Source: Treponema sp. UBA4873
Lineage (GTDB): Bacteria > Spirochaetota > Spirochaetia > Treponematales > Treponemataceae
Direction: 5' to 3'
Length of the DNA: 64,000 nt
Assembly: GCA_002399405.1 (NCBI GenBank)
Contig: DHDP01000013.1
Location: 109,329-173,328, forward strand
This document shows positions 25,873 to 33,404 of the stretch, one piece after another. Both the position numbers and the translations under genes were made by a program. A model generated the notes under the pieces. It was not told where the DNA came from. It worked only from the letters and a program-made list of their open reading frames with translations, and searched no databases. The stretch's first letter is position 1. The number at the start of each line of letters is the position of its first letter.

Positions 25873-28001
25873 GTAATCAGTCAGTATTTCCGGAATGGCG
25901 CAGTTTTCTGGGAGCAAGCAGCGATAAGGAAACTGCAAATTTTATCAAATCGGTAGTCAAGCGGTCCGGGGAAATTGCTCCGTACGACCGCAGAAAAATT
26001 GAAGCAGCCGTGGGAAAAGCTATTCAGGCTGTTGAAAAACGTGCGGACCAGGACCGTGCGGAACATCTCACGGACCTTGTCGAAGAAAAACTCCGGCTGC
26101 AGCTTGCAGGCAGCCGCGCCCACTCGATTCCTGCAATCGAAGAGATTCAGGACGTCGTCGAAAGCGTCCTTATCGAAAATAAGGAAGTCGAAGTCGCAAA
26201 AGCGTATATTCTCTACCGTGCGCGCCATGAAGCCGTACGCGACGCTAAGAGCCTCATGGTAGACATAAACAAGACGATGGACGGCTACCTCGGACAGAGC
26301 GACTGGCGCGTTAAGGAAAATGCGAACGTCAACTATTCCCTCGGCGGCCTTATCCTGCACAACTCCGGAACTATCACGGCAAATTACTGGCTCAGCAACA
26401 TATATTCGAAGGAAATAGCCGACGCCCACCGCACGTGCGCATTCCATATCCACGACCTCTCGATGTTCTCGGGATACTGCGCCGGATGGTCGCTGCGGCA
26501 GCTTATTCAGGAAGGGCTCGGAGGCGTCCCGGACAAAATCACGTCGACGCCCGCGACGCATCTTTCAACTCTCGTAAACCAGATCGTCAACTTTCTCGGC
26601 ATTATGCAGAACGAATGGGCCGGCGCACAGGCATTCAGCTCGTTCGACACGTACCTCGCTCCGTTCGTCAAAAAAGACACGCTCAGCGAAAAGGAAGTGC
26701 GGCAGTGCATCCAGAGCTACATCTACGGCGTCAACACGCCGAGCCGCTGGGGCTCGCAGGCTCCGTTTACAAACATCACGCTCGACTGGGTATGCCCCGA
26801 CGATCTCAAAGACAAAAAAGCTGTTGTCGGCGGAAAGGAACAGGACTTCACGTACGGCGACTGCCAGAAGGAAATGGACGTCATCAACAAGCAATTCATC
26901 ATGCTCATGCTTGAAGGCGATGCGGCCGGCCGCGGATTCGGCTACCCTATTCCGACATACAACATCACGAAAAACTTCGACTGGGACAGCGAGAACGCCC
27001 GCCTTCTGTTCGAAATGGCGGCCCAGTACGGTACTCCGTATTTCCAGAACTTCATCAATTCGGATCTTAATCCGGGCGACGTACGTTCCATGTGCTGCCG
27101 TCTTCGTCTCGACAAACGCGAGCTCCGCAAACGCGGCGGAGGTCTTTTCGGCTCGGACGAATTCACCGGCTCGCTCGGCGTCGTCACAATCAATCTGCCG
27201 CAGATCGGCTTTATCGCCAAAAACGAAGAGGAATTCTACAAACGGCTCGACTACCTCATGGACCTCGCAAAGGAAAGCCTCTGCACAAAGCGCAAGGTGC
27301 TTCAGAAGTTGCTCGACGGCGGACTGTATCCGTATACGCAGCGTTACCTCAAAACGTTCAACAATCACTTCAACACAATCGGTCTGTGCGGCATGAACGA
27401 ATGCTGCGAGAACTTCCTCGGCGTGAACATCGTTGAACCGAAGGGACATAAATTCGCGTGCGACATTCTCGACCACATGAGAAACCGCCTTGCCGATTAC
27501 CAGGAGCGCACCGGCGACCTCTTTAACCTTGAGGCAACCCCTGCGGAAAGCACGTCGTACCGGCTTGCAAGCCATGACGTCAAAAATTTCCCGGGAATCA
27601 TTACGAGCGGTACGCTCGACAGTCCGTTCTATACGAATTCAACGCAGCTGCCCGTCGACTATACGTCCGACATTTTCGAAGCGCTCGATCATCAGGAAAA
27701 TCTGCAGACGAAGTATACGGGAGGAACGGTATTCCACACGTTCATGGGCGAGCAGATTAAGGACTGGCGCGCATGCCGCGACCTTGTGCGCACGATTATG
27801 TCGAATTACCGTATTCCGTATCTCACCATTTCGCCGACGTACTCAATCTGCCGCGTTCACGGCTATCTCAACGGGCAGCAGTTCGAGTGTCCGAAGTGCA
27901 AAGCCGAAAAAGAACAGGAACTCCGCCTCAAGCTCGAAAAACTTGAAGAGGAGCGTACGCTCGTTGCCGGCGGCACGGCTGCACAAAAAACGGAAGCATA
28001 G
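25869..28001 (+). CDS. nrdD: Anaerobic ribonucleotide reductase NrdD, lacking the glycyl-radical domain
   Basis: This is the large subunit of class III ribonucleotide reductase. An ATP cone covers about 28-120. The barrel shows SMCCRLRLD near 407-415 and GLCGMNECCENF near 505-516, where the substrate thiyl cysteine is expected. The zinc site is reduced to SICRVHGY (C661, perhaps H664) and CPKC (C674, C677). In complete enzymes the glycyl-radical motif follows at once; here a charged tail (residues 678-710) follows and the gene stops. The RVHGYL near 662-667 precedes the second zinc pair and is not the radical site. The missing domain is encoded by the next gene. GTG start, GAGGGGAAG upstream. 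Catalytic class is firm. Confidence 0.94.
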   Translation: MSNQSVFPEWRSFLGASSDKETANFIKSVVKRSGEIAPYDRRKIEAAVGKAIQAVEKRADQDRAEHLTDLVEEKLRLQLAGSRAHSIPAIEEIQDVVESVLIENKEVEVAKAYILYRARHEAVRDAKSLMVDINKTMDGYLGQSDWRVKENANVNYSLGGLILHNSGTITANYWLSNIYSKEIADAHRTCAFHIHDLSMFSGYCAGWSLRQLIQEGLGGVPDKITSTPATHLSTLVNQIVNFLGIMQNEWAGAQAFSSFDTYLAPFVKKDTLSEKEVRQCIQSYIYGVNTPSRWGSQAPFTNITLDWVCPDDLKDKKAVVGGKEQDFTYGDCQKEMDVINKQFIMLMLEGDAAGRGFGYPIPTYNITKNFDWDSENARLLFEMAAQYGTPYFQNFINSDLNPGDVRSMCCRLRLDKRELRKRGGGLFGSDEFTGSLGVVTINLPQIGFIAKNEEEFYKRLDYLMDLAKESLCTKRKVLQKLLDGGLYPYTQRYLKTFNNHFNTIGLCGMNECCENFLGVNIVEPKGHKFACDILDHMRNRLADYQERTGDLFNLEATPAESTSYRLASHDVKNFPGIITSGTLDSPFYTNSTQLPVDYTSDIFEALDHQENLQTKYTGGTVFHTFMGEQIKDWRACRDLVRTIMSNYRIPYLTISPTYSICRVHGYLNGQQFECPKCKAEKEQELRLKLEKLEEERTLVAGGTAAQKTEA

Positions 28002-28021
28002 CATCTATAGCGTTGTTTCGC

Positions 28022-28056
28022 TTGACAAGTCGACCAAACTACGCTATATTTAGTGT
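28022..28056 (+). promoter_or_regulatory. Consensus promoter overlapped by a near-perfect NrdR box
   Basis: TTGACA (28022-28027), 17 bp, TATATT (28045-28050) is a strong sigma-70-type promoter. Over the -10 lies ACGCTATATTTAGTGT (28041-28056), 14 of 16 matches to the NrdR consensus. A weak second site (28063-28078, 8/16) starts 22 bp further on. The placement predicts direct repression of the glycyl-radical gene and nrdG by NrdR, separately from the promoter before nrdR. Confidence 0.75.
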
Positions 28057-28114
28057 GGTTGGGTAATATATATGCAACAGGTACAAATATTCATATCAGG
28101 GGAGGAATAGAAGT

Positions 28115-28681
28115 ATGGAAGCTGCAGTTATAACAAAACGAACTCTCGCGGAAATCGATGCCGATATCACCGCGACGAAAGAAGCTCTCAAGAACGTTCA
28201 CGGTTCCGAAACGGAAGTGTATGCACGCATCGTCGGTTACTATCGTGCGGTCCGGAACTGGAATAAAGGCAAGCGGGAAGAGTACGACCACCGCAAAATG
28301 TTCAACATTGCCGACAGCAGGGAATATACTATTTCCGAAGCGGACAGCGCGTGCGAATGTTCAAAAGCGGAACTCATTACTCCGGCTGCGGCCGAGTCTG
28401 TTTCCTCTGAAAATACATCGTCGGAAAACGGAAGCTACGAGTTCTTTGCCCGCCGTACGTGCCCGAACTGCCCGCCGGTGAAATCCTATATGGCAAACGT
28501 GCAGATGACGGGAAGAACAATCGACGTCGACACGGAAGCAGGTCTTGCAGAGGCGGCCAAAAAAGGCGTTTTCGCAGCGCCGACAGTCATTGTCTATAAC
28601 GGCAGCGGAACGGAAATCGCCCGCGGCCACAACGTTGAAGAACTCGCTGCAATCTTCGAACCGGTAGCAGCTGAAGCATAA
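28115..28681 (+). CDS. Separate glycyl-radical domain of NrdD fused to a glutaredoxin-like domain
   Basis: Residues 34-65 read EVYARIVGYYRAVRNWNKGK and onward, the C-terminal glycyl-radical segment of class III reductases; G41 is the predicted radical site, and NKGKREEY matches NAGKQEEV of E. coli NrdD. A Ser/Glu-rich linker with C80 and C82 leads to a glutaredoxin/thioredoxin-like domain (about 107-185) with CPNC at 116-119 and a probable cis-proline at 156 (FAAPTVIV). I infer that it completes NrdD in trans, much as YfiD/GrcA repairs pyruvate formate-lyase, and brings its own thiol reductant. GGGGAGGA precedes the ATG. Overlaps nrdG by 1 bp. The motif is clear; the trans mechanism is inference. 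Confidence 0.88.
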   Translation: MEAAVITKRTLAEIDADITATKEALKNVHGSETEVYARIVGYYRAVRNWNKGKREEYDHRKMFNIADSREYTISEADSACECSKAELITPAAAESVSSENTSSENGSYEFFARRTCPNCPPVKSYMANVQMTGRTIDVDTEAGLAEAAKKGVFAAPTVIVYNGSGTEIARGHNVEELAAIFEPVAAEA

Positions 28682-29448
28682 TGGAACAGGCTGTACATCG
28701 GCCCGAACTCCTGCTGAACGTACCCGCCGGCGCCCTCATAAAAACAACGCTTGTTGATTTTCCGGGGCGCGTGGCGAGTACGTTTTTTTTAAAGGGCTGC
28801 AATCTGCGCTGCCCCTACTGCTACAACACCGGTCTCGTGCTCGGCGGCAAAGCTGCGGAAGGTGATGAGCTTTCGACGATAGAAGAACTGTTCGCACATC
28901 TTGAACTCCGGAAAAACATGCTCACGGGACTTGTCGTGAGCGGAGGCGAGCCGCTCGTCAATCCGCTCACGCCGTATATCATAGAGCGTGCGAAAAAACT
29001 CGGGTACCGGATAAAACTCGACACAAACGGAACGCTGCCCGGAGAACTTGAAAAATTACTGAAAAATAAATCGACGAAGCCTGATTTTATCGCGATGGAT
29101 ATCAAAACGAATCCTGCGCGCTATGCACGGGAAATCTGCATGCACGGTTCCGTCGCCGCAAAAGAAGACATACCTTCCCTGCTCGCCCGCTCTGCTGAGC
29201 TTGTCGCGTCATATCCGGCGGACAGCCGCGAGTGGCGCACAGTGCTCGTCCCGCCTCTTGTTACAAAAGCTGATATCGCGGCTATGGCAGTCCTGCTTCC
29301 GAAAGATGCGTCATGGCAGTTCGCCCAGTTCAGGAATGAAAACTGTCTGGATCCGTCGTACAATAATATTCCTCCATATGTCGATGCGGAACTCAAAGAG
29401 CTTGTCGATTATGCGAGGACGTTTATTCCCGGTGCCGCATTGCGGTAG
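28681..29448 (+). CDS. nrdG: Anaerobic ribonucleotide reductase activating protein NrdG
   Basis: This radical-SAM enzyme makes the glycyl radical. The cluster-binding CxxxCxxC is C40, C44, C47 (GCNLRCPYCYN), with a GGEP-type SAM motif (VVSGGEPL) after it. At 255 residues it is longer than E. coli NrdG and of the type annotated as anaerobic RNR activating protein. Its ATG overlaps the stop of the glycyl-radical gene, tying activator and activated domain in translation. It is the last gene of the locus. Confidence 0.92.
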   Translation: MEQAVHRPELLLNVPAGALIKTTLVDFPGRVASTFFLKGCNLRCPYCYNTGLVLGGKAAEGDELSTIEELFAHLELRKNMLTGLVVSGGEPLVNPLTPYIIERAKKLGYRIKLDTNGTLPGELEKLLKNKSTKPDFIAMDIKTNPARYAREICMHGSVAAKEDIPSLLARSAELVASYPADSREWRTVLVPPLVTKADIAAMAVLLPKDASWQFAQFRNENCLDPSYNNIPPYVDAELKELVDYARTFIPGAALR

Positions 29449-29465
29449 TTTTTTATTCGTGCGGA

Positions 29466-29562
29466 GGATTTAATACCCCGCCCTTGGGGCGTATGAAGGG
29501 TATTAAATCCCGACTGCGATACCTTTAGAGAACAACATACCTCGACGCTTGCGGGGTTGTTG
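29466..29562. repeat. Paired palindromic hairpins, REP/MITE-like element
   Basis: Two hairpins sit in tandem after nrdG. The first has perfect 13-bp arms GGATTTAATACCC (29466-29478) and GGGTATTAAATCC (29498-29510), with an inner CGCCC/GGGCG stem. The second pairs 29533-29545 with 29551-29562 (CAACA/TGTTG and ACC/GGT) around CGCTTGC. The pairing of two different stem-loops resembles REP/BIME units or the remains of a mobile element; no transposase gene is near. Either could also act as a terminator for nrdG, although no T tract follows. Confidence 0.5.
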
Positions 29563-29584
29563 ATTAAAAGTGTATATTCCCGGC

Positions 29585-29614
29585 TTGACAAGTTCAAATA
29601 AAAAACGGTATTAT
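29585..29614 (+). promoter_or_regulatory. Promoter of tRNA-Met
   Basis: TTGACA (29585-29590), 18 bp, TATTAT (29609-29614) lies 12 bp before the tRNA 5' end. Confidence 0.75.
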
Positions 29615-29626
29615 CGAACACATTAC

Positions 29627-29699
29627 GGCGGCATAGCTCAGTTGGTAGAGCACACGGCTCATATCCGTGGTGTCTGTGGTTCAATCCCACATGCCGCTA
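29627..29699 (+). tRNA. tRNA with CAT anticodon (Met, elongator type)
   Basis: The cloverleaf is complete: acceptor GGCGGCA/TGCCGCT with a closing G-U pair, D arm GCTC/GAGC, anticodon stem CACGG/CCGTG with loop CTCATAT, and T arm TGTGG/CCACA. The 3' CCA is not encoded. It lacks the three G-C pairs of an initiator anticodon stem and the unpaired first position, so it is elongator Met or, less likely, an Ile tRNA read through lysidine. Confidence 0.93.
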
Positions 29700-29700
29700 A

Positions 29701-29735
29701 AAAAACTTTCAGTTTATACTGAAAGTTTTTTTTTA
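29701..29735 (+). terminator. Rho-independent terminator after tRNA-Met
   Basis: ACTTTCAGT and ACTGAAAGT form a 9-bp stem around TTAT, flanked by A and T runs that extend it to 13 bp and supply a long U tail. Confidence 0.85.
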
Positions 29736-29773
29736 TTAACCTGCATATTGCGGGAGTTTTTCGGCGGCGCACC

Positions 29774-29872
29774 GGGAACATCCCTGCAGCATACAGCAAT
29801 GCCGTGCAAGAACTGCATGAATCTTGATGAGTTCCCTTGCCGTTTTGCAGTTCTTGCAGACCTCTGCAGGGA
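29774..29872 (+). promoter_or_regulatory. Nested inverted repeats in the argF leader
   Basis: A perfect 13-bp inverted repeat, TGCAAGAACTGCA (29805-29817) and TGCAGTTCTTGCA (29846-29858), is nested in a perfect 9-bp one, TCCCTGCAG (29781-29789) and CTGCAGGGA (29864-29872). A third pairing, GGGAAC (29774-29779) with GTTCCC (29831-29836), would exclude the other two. Alternative pairings of this kind are typical of regulated leaders, but I recognise no riboswitch class. A 39-codon frame (29799-29918) inside has no ribosome-binding site. Confidence 0.5.
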
Positions 29873-29940
29873 ATACAGTTTTTCACAGTTTTTGTTCCGG
29901 AGCTTTACAACAGGATAGAAAAGATTTATTATTACTGAAT

Positions 29941-30885
29941 ATGGAAACTTTTAAGGCACCGTTCAAAGGCCGTTCTCTTCTTAACTGGATAGACTGGACG
30001 CCGGCAGAAATCGAAACACTTCTTAATTTGTCATTTCAGGTAAAGGCCGAATCTCACCGCGGTGAAGTTCATCAGCGTTTTGTCGGAAAAACGATTGCGC
30101 TCATTTTCGAAAAACGCTCGACGCGTACCCGAAGTTCGTTTGAAACCGCATTCGGAGAGGAAGGCGGACATCCCGTATTCATGTCTACCGCAGACATTCA
30201 GCTCGGAGGAAAGGAATCAGTGCAGGACACGGCGCGAGTGCTCGGCCGCATGTTCAGTGCCATAGAGTTCCGCGGTTTCAGGCAGGAACATGTTGAACAG
30301 CTTGCAGAATATTCCGGCGTTCCGGTCATCAACGGCCTCACGGATATGTATCACCCGACGCAGGTTCTCGCGGATATTATGACGCTCAGGGAAAACTTTG
30401 AGACGCTGAAGGGCCTTTCGCTCTGCTTCTGCGGAGACGGGCGCAATAACGTTGCGCGCAGTCTTATGGTTATCTGTTCGAAAATGGGAATAAATTTCTC
30501 CGTATACAGTTCAAAAAAACTTTTTCCGGCACAGGATATTCAGGGCATATGCGCACCGTTCGCGGCATCGTCGGGCGCAAAAATTACTATAAGCGATGAA
30601 AAATCAGTTGTAAAAGGGGCAGACTGCCTGTATACTGATGTGTGGGTTTCGATGGGTGAAGAAGCGCTCAAAGAAGAACGTACGAAGCTGCTTGCACCGT
30701 TTCAGGTAAACAGGGAGCTTATGAAGGCGACGGGCAAGGATACGACTATCTTCCTGCACTGCCTTCCTGCTGTAAAAGGTCAGGAAGTGACAGAAGATGT
30801 CATCGAGGGAACTGCAAGCCGCGTCTGGGATCAGGCTGAAAACCGGAAGCATACTATCAAGGCTATTATGCTCGGTATTATATAA
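29941..30885 (+). CDS. argF: Ornithine carbamoyltransferase
   Basis: It transfers the carbamoyl group between carbamoyl phosphate and ornithine. The phosphate motif STRTR is at residues 60-64, HPTQVLADI binds the carbamoyl group and FLHCLP near 273 is the ornithine-enzyme signature. Length 314 is typical. The frame extends upstream, but METFKAPFKGRSLL is the natural N-terminus. The ribosome-binding site is weak. No arginine deiminase or carbamate kinase gene is adjacent, so biosynthetic versus catabolic role cannot be decided. The preceding 100 bp are highly structured. Confidence 0.95.
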   Translation: METFKAPFKGRSLLNWIDWTPAEIETLLNLSFQVKAESHRGEVHQRFVGKTIALIFEKRSTRTRSSFETAFGEEGGHPVFMSTADIQLGGKESVQDTARVLGRMFSAIEFRGFRQEHVEQLAEYSGVPVINGLTDMYHPTQVLADIMTLRENFETLKGLSLCFCGDGRNNVARSLMVICSKMGINFSVYSSKKLFPAQDIQGICAPFAASSGAKITISDEKSVVKGADCLYTDVWVSMGEEALKEERTKLLAPFQVNRELMKATGKDTTIFLHCLPAVKGQEVTEDVIEGTASRVWDQAENRKHTIKAIMLGII

Positions 30886-30914
30886 ATAGTATAACTTTAC
30901 AGGAGAAGCGGAAT

Positions 30915-31334
30915 ATGAAGAAAATCTTATGTGCACTTTTTGCGGCATTCATGATCTGCACGGCAGTCACGGCGGAACAGGAACGAGATCCGAGCAAATG
31001 GGCATCAATCACATATGTGGATGTACCGGTTTACAAAATACTTGAATCGAAAGACGCATACGTCGTCATCTACGGCAAGAACCGCACCGGAACAGGTTCC
31101 ACTACTATTCCAAAAAAATGGGCGAAGGGAAATTCGGAGAACCCGAGAAAGCTCAAGTTCCGCAGTGTCGGGGGTAAACTTCAGCCGTTCATGACCGTTG
31201 TAACAAAAGACGGCTCGTTCATCCGTGTCATACTCAGCGTTCCGACATCGAAGTCAAATTCAGTCTGGGGCGTTGCTGACAACTCCAAAGTTGCTGATGC
31301 GGACAAAGATACGCTTGAAGCTCTGGAACTATAG
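30915..31334 (+). CDS. Small secreted protein of unknown function
   Basis: This 139-residue protein has a cleavable signal peptide (residues 1-20, CTAVTA before EQE). The mature part is basic and beta-rich with no cysteine and no recognised domain; it includes a KNRTGTGSTTIPKKW stretch. It should be periplasmic. AGGAGAAG precedes the ATG and a clear terminator follows, so it ends the argF transcript or stands alone. I do not assign a function. Confidence 0.8.
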   Translation: MKKILCALFAAFMICTAVTAEQERDPSKWASITYVDVPVYKILESKDAYVVIYGKNRTGTGSTTIPKKWAKGNSENPRKLKFRSVGGKLQPFMTVVTKDGSFIRVILSVPTSKSNSVWGVADNSKVADADKDTLEALEL

Positions 31335-31356
31335 CACCGATAGGCTGATTTTACAG

Positions 31357-31385
31357 GCTGCCGCAGATTGCCGGCAGCTTTTTTT
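31357..31385 (+). terminator. Rho-independent terminator
   Basis: GCTGCCG (31357-31363) pairs with CGGCAGC (31372-31378) and seven T residues follow. It ends the small secreted protein gene. Confidence 0.88.
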
Positions 31386-31422
31386 GTCCTTTTATTATTC
31401 TGCCATTTTAACGAGGTTATTC

Positions 31423-32409
31423 ATGAAACTTCTCACCGAAGAACAGATTGCATCATTCCGCGGATTCATCGCGAACCACGATTTTTTTTACATAGTCGGT
31501 CATAAGGAACCTGACGGCGATTGTATCTGTTCGTGCCTTGCGCTGGGCCTGCTCATAAAATCAGAGGGAAAACAATACCAGCTCCTTTCGGCAGGACCGT
31601 TCAAACGGTCCGAAATTCATCAGTATGAAAAAATGTTCTCTTCGTCCATGCAGTTCCTGTCGGAAGAGGAGCGCAGACACACCGGGCTCATTATCTCCGA
31701 CTGCTCCGAATACTCAAGGCTCGGCGACCTTGACGGCGATCCGAGAAATCTTGATTCGTTCATCATAGACCACCATAAAACGGCATCGTGCCCTGCCGGC
31801 GCGTCGTGCCTCATAGATCAGTCCGCTCCGGCTGCATGCAGTCTCGTACAGCTGCTGTACGAAGGAATTGCGGGAAAAGTTTCGAAAGAGGCTGCGGAAC
31901 TTCTGTTCTTCGGTTTGAGTACGGACACAGGCTTTTTCCGTTTCCTGACATCTGATTCTGCGGAAGTATTCCGTGCAGCGGCTCGGCTCGTCGAAGCGGG
32001 CGCGGATCCGCGCATGACGTACGATCTCATCACAAGCGGCAAACCGTATACGACGCGCAAACTGCTCGGCATTATGCTCGACCGTGCGGAACGGTATCTC
32101 GACGGAAAACTCATCGTCACATACGAAAAAATCGAAGACACCCAGAAATGGGGGGCGGAAGGACGCGACTCCGATTCGCTGTATCAGCTGCTTCTCTCCG
32201 TAAAGGGCGTCGAGGCGGTCGTCTTCCTTCGACAGGAAACGGAAGCGTCATGTACCGGCGGATTCCGTTCCCGGGATGACGTGGATGTGAGTGCGGTCGC
32301 TGCAAAATTCGGCGGCGGCGGGCATAAAAACGCATCAGGAATGAGTGTCGAGGGCAGAATCGATACGCTTATTCCCGCCATAGTTAAGGAATTTGCGCGT
32401 ATCATGTAG
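31423..32409 (+). CDS. nrnA: DHH-family phosphoesterase (NrnA-like oligoribonuclease/pAp phosphatase)
   Basis: Enzymes of this family degrade very short RNAs and/or pAp, and some cleave linear dinucleotides from c-di-GMP or c-di-AMP turnover. The DHH domain has GHKEPDGDCI, SDCSEYSRLGD and IIDHHKT; the DHHA1 domain ends with GGGGHKNASGMS. Length 328 matches NrnA. The frame is open upstream, but ATG 31423 has GAGG six bases before it and gives the standard N-terminus. Substrate among NrnA-type activities is not decided by sequence alone. Confidence 0.88.
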   Translation: MKLLTEEQIASFRGFIANHDFFYIVGHKEPDGDCICSCLALGLLIKSEGKQYQLLSAGPFKRSEIHQYEKMFSSSMQFLSEEERRHTGLIISDCSEYSRLGDLDGDPRNLDSFIIDHHKTASCPAGASCLIDQSAPAACSLVQLLYEGIAGKVSKEAAELLFFGLSTDTGFFRFLTSDSAEVFRAAARLVEAGADPRMTYDLITSGKPYTTRKLLGIMLDRAERYLDGKLIVTYEKIEDTQKWGAEGRDSDSLYQLLLSVKGVEAVVFLRQETEASCTGGFRSRDDVDVSAVAAKFGGGGHKNASGMSVEGRIDTLIPAIVKEFARIM

Positions 32410-32424
32410 AATTCTGGCATGAAT

Positions 32425-32457
32425 CTTGCTCAGTGAATATCATCTTGTCTGAGCAGG
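32425..32457 (+). promoter_or_regulatory. Hairpin covering the ribosome-binding site of the sigma-like gene
   Basis: TGCTCAG (32427-32433) pairs with CTGAGCA (32449-32455); two more pairs, one of them wobble, extend the stem to 32425/32457. The right arm contains most of AGGA (32455-32458), the ribosome-binding site for ATG 32466. Folding would hide it. Confidence 0.45.
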
Positions 32458-32465
32458 ATTTGTGT

Positions 32466-33377
32466 ATGAATAACAAAAAAAGCGGGGATATCGAGGAAAT
32501 CCCCGAATTTGTCGCATCAGGGAAAATCACAAAGGAAGAAGCGCTGAATCTGATCGCAGAGGAAATCTATCAGACTCCGTTCCGTTTCGGATTGGCATTA
32601 TACGACGAAGATTTCAGGAGCGAGGTGCTGCTTTCTTTTCTCCAGAAAGGCAGGCCCGTGCTGGAGCGTTATATTCCTGAACGCAGCAGTTTCCGATCGT
32701 ACCTGTTTGCATTTGTGCAGGGACTCATTCTCACCCAGAAACGAAATCAAATCAGAAAAATGATGGCTGACAGCAGCATAAAGCACTACATCAGCAATGA
32801 AGAAGTCGAAACCGAATACAAACAGGGAGTACAGCTTTCCGTAGGGTGTGCTCCCGTAAAATACAGGGCCTCGAGCGACAGAGATATCTGGCGGACGCTC
32901 TCAAACAGATGCCGCGCAGTCGGAACGTCAAACGCAAAAACGGCGCTTATCCTTGCGCTGAAATCAAGCTATTATATTCCCGTCGATTATGTCGACGAAA
33001 TAAGTTCCTACTGCAACATCGGAAACGCCGAGCTTCACCGGCTCATCTGCGAGCTGAATTCGCTGCTGTACAGAAAAATAGAACGGCGCGATCTTATTAT
33101 CGAGCGCCGCAACAACGCATATTATTTTCATCGCAAATACTTCATGCAGCTGAAGTACTGCAACCGTGATAAAACCGACATACCCGCTTTATCAGATAAA
33201 TACAGCAGGCAGACTGAAAACTGGAAAAATAAAAACAGACTGCTTCAGAAAAGCAGGTACCGGGTCTGTCCGACGAATAAAATGATAGCCAAACTGCTCG
33301 GAATCTGCGAGCGGCAGGTCAGTTACTACATAAAGCGGGCAAAGGAACTCTCTGAAGAAAACAAACTGATTGTGTAA
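32466..33377 (+). CDS. Divergent sigma-factor-like protein
   Basis: I do not recognise a named family, but the layout is that of a small sigma factor. Residues about 40-90 (LYDEDFRSEVLLSFLQKG, then SSFRSYLFAFVQGLILTQKRNQIRK) resemble sigma region 2, which binds core polymerase and the -10 element. The C-terminal TNKMIAKLLGICERQVSYYIKRAKEL resembles the region-4 helix-turn-helix. The middle, basic and helical, is unusually long (303 residues in total). I start it at ATG 32466 after AGGA; a GTG at 32433 would add 11 residues. It could instead be a helix-turn-helix regulator unrelated to sigma factors. Confidence 0.6.
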   Translation: MNNKKSGDIEEIPEFVASGKITKEEALNLIAEEIYQTPFRFGLALYDEDFRSEVLLSFLQKGRPVLERYIPERSSFRSYLFAFVQGLILTQKRNQIRKMMADSSIKHYISNEEVETEYKQGVQLSVGCAPVKYRASSDRDIWRTLSNRCRAVGTSNAKTALILALKSSYYIPVDYVDEISSYCNIGNAELHRLICELNSLLYRKIERRDLIIERRNNAYYFHRKYFMQLKYCNRDKTDIPALSDKYSRQTENWKNKNRLLQKSRYRVCPTNKMIAKLLGICERQVSYYIKRAKELSEENKLIV

Positions 33378-33404
33378 AACGCTTCATCGGGATAGTATGG
33401 CTGT

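Noticed and set aside
27840..27870. RVHGYL in NrdD as the glycyl-radical motif
   Set aside because: It stands before the second zinc cysteine pair (CPKC), where complete enzymes have the first zinc-ligand turn. The true motif with the NxGKxEE continuation is in the next gene.
29799..29918. 39-codon cysteine-containing ORF in the argF leader
   Set aside because: No ribosome-binding site, no Arg-codon run, and its sequence is constrained by the inverted repeats.
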